Positions 60,313 through 64,000 of a stretch of DNA of 64,000 bases are shown piece by piece; within the stretch, counting starts at the first letter, position 1; each line of letters begins with the position of its first letter. The position numbers and the translations under genes are program-made. Source of the stretch: Acidobacteriota bacterium (GTDB taxonomy: Bacteria > Acidobacteriota > Vicinamibacteria > Vicinamibacterales > 2-12-FULL-66-21); contig QHWT01000040.1 of the NCBI GenBank assembly GCA_003222675.1, positions 1-64,000 on the forward strand, given 5' to 3'. The notes below the pieces were generated by a model. The model searched no databases, was not told where the DNA came from, and worked only from the letters and a program-made list of their open reading frames with translations.

Positions 60313-60741
60313 CTAGCCTCGCTCAGAAATCGCTTCAACCAGCTCGCCAGTCGTACGATCGTGATGGGCGCGCGTCGCAATATCCGCCTGCGAAACGATT
60401 CCCGTCAGCTTCCCGTTCGCATCGACCACGGGAACACGGCGAATCTGCCGTTGGCTCATCACGTGTACGGCCTCATCCACGTCGGCGTCCTCGGGCACCG
60501 ACACCGGATTGGGCGTCATCGCGTCCTTCACCGTTGCGGATCGGATATCCCTCCCCGCAGCCACGATCTTCACGACGATGTCGCGGTCTGTCACTATGCC
60601 GACCAGGCGCTGCTCGGGGCTGTCGACTACGGGAAGTGAGCCGATGTCTTCTTTACGCATCGTGTCCGCTACGCTGACAATCGGATCCTCCGCATGGCAC
60701 GCGACAGGGTTCGCCGTCATGATTTCCCGGCTTTTTGGCAT
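60313..60741 (-). CDS. Two-CBS-domain protein
   Basis: 142 residues from ATG 60741, behind GGAGG at four bases, a strong ribosome-binding sequence; the track start is further upstream. Two CBS motifs fill the chain: MTANPVACHAEDPIVSVADT with GSLPVVDSPEQRLVGIVTDRD, and MTPNPVSVPEDADVDEAVHV with RRVPVVDANGKLTGIVSQAD. Stand-alone CBS pairs bind adenine nucleotides and act as energy sensors. It is on the same strand just upstream of the gas-vesicle promoter, but with a gap of 82 bases to the first gvp start. Confidence 0.92.
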   Translation of the reverse strand: MPKSREIMTANPVACHAEDPIVSVADTMRKEDIGSLPVVDSPEQRLVGIVTDRDIVVKIVAAGRDIRSATVKDAMTPNPVSVPEDADVDEAVHVMSQRQIRRVPVVDANGKLTGIVSQADIATRAHHDRTTGELVEAISERG

Positions 60742-60790
60742 GCATCCTCCTTTTTGCGGCACAGAAGAGCGGATATACGCAAAAAGGGTG

Positions 60791-62353
60791 CTAGGCCCTG
60801 CGGAGCTCGCGTTTGAGGATTTTTCCAGTCGCGTTCGTCGGCAGCGCATCGCGAAACTCGACGTACCGGGGGTATTTGTACGCGGCGAACTGCTCTCGCG
60901 CCCAGGCGATCAATTCCGTCTCCGTCACGGGCGCTGAAGGACGCCGTACCACAAATGCCTTGATCTCCTCGCCAAGCCGATCGTCCGGAACGCCGACGAC
61001 CGCGCAGAGCGCCACGTCTGGATGCGTCATCAGGACTTCCTCGATTTCTCTCGGATACACGTTGAAGCCGCCGCGCAGGATCATGTCCTTCTTGCGATCG
61101 ACGATGGCAAGGTAGCCGTCCTCGTGGATGACCCCGATGTCGCCCGTGTGGAACCAGCCGCCACGCAGCGCTTCGGCGGTTTCCGCCGGCCGTCCGTAAT
61201 AACCCTTCATCACGTTGGGTCCACGGGCTACTACTTCACCGCACGTGCCGCACCGCACAGGACGGTCCTCCTCATCGACGCAGCGGATGTCGACGCCGAA
61301 GATTGGAAGGCCGACGGTTCCGGGCTTTGACGGCCGATGGAGCTGGTTGAACGAGAGCACCGGCGCGGTCTCGGACAGGCCGTAACCCTCGAGAACGCGC
61401 GTGTTGAACGCGGCTTCGAATCCACGCAGCACCTCGAGGGGCATCGGCGCGCCGCCGGATACGCACAAGCGAAGCGACGCGGCCATCGACGACAGGTCCA
61501 CACCTGTGCTGCGCGCATGCTGCAGCAGCGCCCAGTACATCGTCGGCACGCCTATCCAGACGGCGATGTGCTCGCGCTCGAATGATTCGAGGACCGAGGC
61601 CGGATCGAAGCGGGGATGAAGGACGAGGCGCATTCCGCCGTACAGGCCGGCGTTCATCTGGCACGTCTGGGCGGTCGAGTGAAAGAGCGGCAGTGTGATG
61701 AGGGCGACGCTCTGAGTGGTTCCCCGTTCGAGCGCCGGCGCAAACATGTCGAACGAGACGATCGCGTTTGTCACCATGTTGGCGTGCGTCAACTCCGCGC
61801 CCTTTGGCTGTCCCGTCGTGCCCGAGGTGTAAAGGATGACGGCGGTGTCGGTGATCTCGCGCGATGGCGGAACGAACGAGCCGGCATCCACGGTCATGAG
61901 CGCGAGCATCGACGTCGCCTGGATAGCAGGCGGACGCGCCGGATCGAGCGGCATGACAATCAACGAGCCGCAACCGGCCTCGTCACATGCGGCGCGCGCC
62001 ATCGCAGCCATCGGAAGTTCCGGCGTTCCTTCGAACGCCAGCATCGCACGCGCACCGCTGTCGCGCAGGTGATACGCAATTTCGCGCGGCTTCAGCAGGA
62101 CGTTGATCGGAACGACGATCGCTCCCGCCTTGAGGATGCCGAAGTACGCGATCGGAAACCACGAAACGTTGGGACAGGAGAGCAGGACTCGATCGCCCGG
62201 CGAGATCCCGATTGACGCCAATCCGGCGGCGACGCGTGTCGCGCGCGCCTCGAGCTCCGCGTATGTGATCTGCTGCGCGCCGCACGAGATCGCGATGCGA
62301 TCCGGAATGAGCCGCGCGGAGTGATCGAGGAGCGATGAGAGATTCAGAGTCAT
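60791..62353 (-). CDS. Long-chain acyl-CoA synthetase-like AMP-dependent ligase
   Basis: 520 residues of the ANL superfamily. ILYTSGTTGQPKGAELTH is the phosphate-binding loop, GYGLSETAPVLSFNQLHR holds the family motif, GDIGVIHEDGYLAIVDRKKD the hinge, and LPTNATGKILKRELR the catalytic lysine. It probably activates a fatty or aryl acid with ATP and CoA; the chain length cannot be told. A dispersed GCCGGGTCTGAAGACCGGC repeat separates it from the gene upstream. Confidence 0.88.
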   Translation of the reverse strand: MTLNLSSLLDHSARLIPDRIAISCGAQQITYAELEARATRVAAGLASIGISPGDRVLLSCPNVSWFPIAYFGILKAGAIVVPINVLLKPREIAYHLRDSGARAMLAFEGTPELPMAAMARAACDEAGCGSLIVMPLDPARPPAIQATSMLALMTVDAGSFVPPSREITDTAVILYTSGTTGQPKGAELTHANMVTNAIVSFDMFAPALERGTTQSVALITLPLFHSTAQTCQMNAGLYGGMRLVLHPRFDPASVLESFEREHIAVWIGVPTMYWALLQHARSTGVDLSSMAASLRLCVSGGAPMPLEVLRGFEAAFNTRVLEGYGLSETAPVLSFNQLHRPSKPGTVGLPIFGVDIRCVDEEDRPVRCGTCGEVVARGPNVMKGYYGRPAETAEALRGGWFHTGDIGVIHEDGYLAIVDRKKDMILRGGFNVYPREIEEVLMTHPDVALCAVVGVPDDRLGEEIKAFVVRRPSAPVTETELIAWAREQFAAYKYPRYVEFRDALPTNATGKILKRELRRA

Positions 62354-62370
62354 GGCGAGTCGCTGAGAAC

Positions 62371-62437
62371 GCCGGGTCTGAAGACCGGCCTGCGCTGCAG
62401 TGCACCGGAGGGACCTTCCGGTCCGCCGTTCATGAGC
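62371..62437. repeat. Composite dispersed repeat, inverted copy of the one at 39925
   Basis: GCCGGGTCTGAAGACCGGCC, then CTGCAGTGCACCGGAGGGACC and TTCCGGTCCGCCGTTCATG. It reads as the reverse of 39925-39991, with the same order of parts. Confidence 0.85.
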
Positions 62438-63857
62438 CCTGAGTCATTCCCCAGTCTGCGTGAATGAATCCGGGTCGCTCCACTCGCTCGAACTTATGTG
62501 CCCCGAACGCGTCCCGCTGCGCCTGTGTAAGGTTCTGCGGCAGCCGCGCCGTGTGATAGCTGTCGAAATACGCGAGGCTCGCGCCGAGGGCGGGTACCGG
62601 GATGCCAGCCAGGGCGGCGGCGCTGACCGCGCGGCGCCAGCCTTGCTGTGCCCGCTGCGCTTCCGCGCCGACGGTAGCGTCCATCAACAGATTGATCAGA
62701 TCGGGCTTTTTCTTGAACGCCTGGCGGACCGGATCGAGGAGCTTCGCGCGGATAATGCAGCCGCCTTTCCAGATGCGGCCGATCTCCGACAAGTCGATCG
62801 TCCACTTGTATTGCGCCGCACCCGCCGCGATGAGCGCCATGCCCTGCGCATAGCTGCAGATCCGCGCGGCGTGCAGCGCGTCGCGCAGATCGCTGATGAC
62901 GCGCGCGCGATCCTGCGAGGCGAACGGAGCTTTCGTGTCGGCAGCGCCGAACCGCGCCGCTGCCGCGACGCGCTCGTCCTTCATGCTGGAGAGCACGCGC
63001 CCATCGAGCGCGGCGCCGATCGTCGGAATGGAGACACCCAGTTCGAGGGCGACCTGCGCTGTCCACCGTCCTGTGCCCTTCTGCCCGGCTTTGTCGAGGA
63101 TCACGTCCACGAGTGGCTGGTTCGTCTCCGGATCCATCACGCGGCAGACGTGCGCGGTGAGCTCGACCAGAAACGATTCGAGCGGGCCGCGGTTCCAGCC
63201 GTCGAAAATCGCGCCGACCTCAGGTGTCGAGAGGCCGAGTCCGCGGTGCAGCACGTCGTACACCTCGGCAATCAACTGCATGTCGCCGTACTCGATGCCG
63301 TTGTGCACCATCTTGACGAAGTGTCCCGCGCCATCGGAGCCGACGTGGGTGACGCATGGGCCGGCCTCTGTCTTCGCAGCGATCGCCTCGAGCACGGCCC
63401 GGAGCCGCTCCCACGCGTGATCCGATCCACCCGGCATCAGCGACGGCCCGAACCGCGCCCCTTCCTCGCCGCCCGACACGCCACACCCCACGAAGTCCAG
63501 TCCGTTGCCGCGCATTGCCGCCTCGCGGCGACGCGTGTCCTCGAAGTACGAGTTGCCGCCGTCGACGAGAATGTCGCCCCGCTCGAGCAGTGGCGTGAGC
63601 TGTCCGATCATCTGATCGACGGGCGCACCGGCGGGAATCATCATCATGAGCCGCCGCGGGCGTTCGAGCGCCCCGATCAGCTCCTGCAGCGAGCGCGTGC
63701 CGGCGAACTTCTGCTGCGCGTGATCGCGGAGAAACGCGTCCGTCCACTCCGTCTCGAGATTCCAGACGGCCACGGGAAAGCCATGCGACTCGATGTTCAG
63801 CGCAAGATTGCGTCCCATCGTCCCGAGACCGATGATGCCGAACGTGCTCTGAGTCAT
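62430..63857 (-). CDS. gnd: 6-phosphogluconate dehydrogenase, decarboxylating
   Basis: 475 residues, full length for the NADP-type tetramer-forming group. It oxidises and decarboxylates 6-phosphogluconate to ribulose 5-phosphate. Visible: GLGTMGRNLALNIESHGFPV, DGGNSYFEDTRRREA, GCGVSGGEEGARFGPSLMPG, KMVHNGIEYGDMQLIAEVYD with the catalytic Lys, and KAGQKGTGRWTAQVALELGV. It is preceded by another dispersed palindromic repeat. The gene upstream ends within the window but is not identifiable. Confidence 0.95.
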   Translation of the reverse strand: MTQSTFGIIGLGTMGRNLALNIESHGFPVAVWNLETEWTDAFLRDHAQQKFAGTRSLQELIGALERPRRLMMMIPAGAPVDQMIGQLTPLLERGDILVDGGNSYFEDTRRREAAMRGNGLDFVGCGVSGGEEGARFGPSLMPGGSDHAWERLRAVLEAIAAKTEAGPCVTHVGSDGAGHFVKMVHNGIEYGDMQLIAEVYDVLHRGLGLSTPEVGAIFDGWNRGPLESFLVELTAHVCRVMDPETNQPLVDVILDKAGQKGTGRWTAQVALELGVSIPTIGAALDGRVLSSMKDERVAAAARFGAADTKAPFASQDRARVISDLRDALHAARICSYAQGMALIAAGAAQYKWTIDLSEIGRIWKGGCIIRAKLLDPVRQAFKKKPDLINLLMDATVGAEAQRAQQGWRRAVSAAALAGIPVPALGASLAYFDSYHTARLPQNLTQAQRDAFGAHKFERVERPGFIHADWGMTQGS

Positions 63858-63901
63858 GCTGACACCCCGGCGGCTCTACGAGCCGCCCTACGTATCTGCA
63901 G

Positions 63902-63921
63902 GCCGGGTCTTTCGACCCGGC
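63902..63921. repeat. Dispersed palindrome GCCGGGTCTTTCGACCCGGC upstream of gnd
   Basis: Preceded at 63871-63895 by CGGCTCTACGAGCCGCCCTACG. Fourth copy of the family in the window. Confidence 0.85.
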
Positions 63922-63923
63922 GT

Positions 63924-64000
63924 TCACGAGACCGACAATTCGCGCGCGGCGCCGAGCGCGCGCTCGAACGCGAGGTCACGGGTACGGATGCCGAGCTCCT
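63924..64000 (-). CDS. C-terminal fragment of an unidentified protein
   Basis: The reading frame is open from the right edge to a TGA at 63924-63926 and codes ELGIRTRDLAFERALGAARE followed by LSVS. Too short to assign. Its position before gnd would suit a pentose-phosphate gene, but nothing in the sequence shows it. Confidence 0.4.
   Translation of the reverse strand, partial: ELGIRTRDLAFERALGAARELSVS

Noticed and set aside
1-64000. tRNA, rRNA or prophage/IS elements
   Set aside because: I found no cloverleaf-like sequence, rRNA signature, transposase or integrase by eye; a covariance-model search would be needed to exclude small RNAs.

Overview
The window is GC-rich bacterial chromosomal DNA with very tight gene packing: most junctions are ATGA, GTGA or TTGA overlaps. 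A PASTA-tailed FtsI, several families of dispersed palindromic repeats (GCCGGGTCTTTAGACCCGGC, CTTCCGCCTNAAGGCGGAAG, AAAGTGTGACTGTCACCGTT) and tracts of the GGCTTCGGGTCTC type suggest an Acidobacteriota-like soil bacterium, perhaps Vicinamibacteria. That placement is inference; there is no rRNA gene to anchor it. I saw no tRNA, rRNA, CRISPR array or insertion sequence.

Layout. (1) 1-4831, minus strand: the start of a division and cell-wall (dcw) operon, mraZ-rsmH-ftsL-ftsI-murE, with murE cut by the window edge. It is driven by a near-consensus promoter overlapped by three MraZ boxes. rsmH carries an internal frameshifting loss. (2) 4941-6032: a YchF-family P-loop NTPase. (3) 6054-43073, almost all plus strand: a glycan-assembly supercluster of about 37 kb. 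It holds family 2, 4, 9 and 39-type glycosyltransferases, two SDR epimerases, a DegT aminotransferase, an SGNH/MBOAT O-acetylation pair, three radical-SAM enzymes, two methyltransferases, a GNAT enzyme, a polysaccharide deacetylase, an STN-like secreted protein and a Wzx-like flippase. Two of its glycosyltransferase genes are broken by internal frameshifting losses. (4) 43078-51272: YqeY, a structured intergenic region with a terminator, MurJ, an Fsr-like MFS transporter, a rhomboid protease, a cupin, a fused 2-oxoacid dehydrogenase E1 (alpha plus beta) and a propeller-like protein. (5) 60268 down to 51440, minus strand: one continuous gas-vesicle operon. Its order is gvpJ-like, gvpA, histidine kinase, single-domain response regulator, gvpF/L, gvpG, a tandem ArsA/Get3-like ATPase, gvpL-like, a small GvpA-family gene, gvpL-like, gvpK. 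(6) 60313-64000, minus strand: a two-CBS protein, an acyl-CoA ligase, 6-phosphogluconate dehydrogenase and the tail of an unidentified gene.

The gas-vesicle operon is the best candidate for a little-described system. No gvpN-type AAA+ ATPase is present in the window. Instead a one-chain double ArsA/Get3-like ATPase, with both P-loops and a CxxC pair in each half, is translationally coupled to gvpG and gvpL. A soluble GAF-PAS-PAS histidine kinase and a receiver-only regulator sit directly between gvpA and gvpF/L. The second theme is repeat invasion: palindromic repeats lie in frame inside or at the ends of at least eight coding sequences, mostly in loops or termini, much like Rickettsia palindromic elements. 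The third is that three separate genes (rsmH, a GT9 and a GT39) show the same kind of lesion, a short internal loss with a frame change, which could be biological or an assembly fault.
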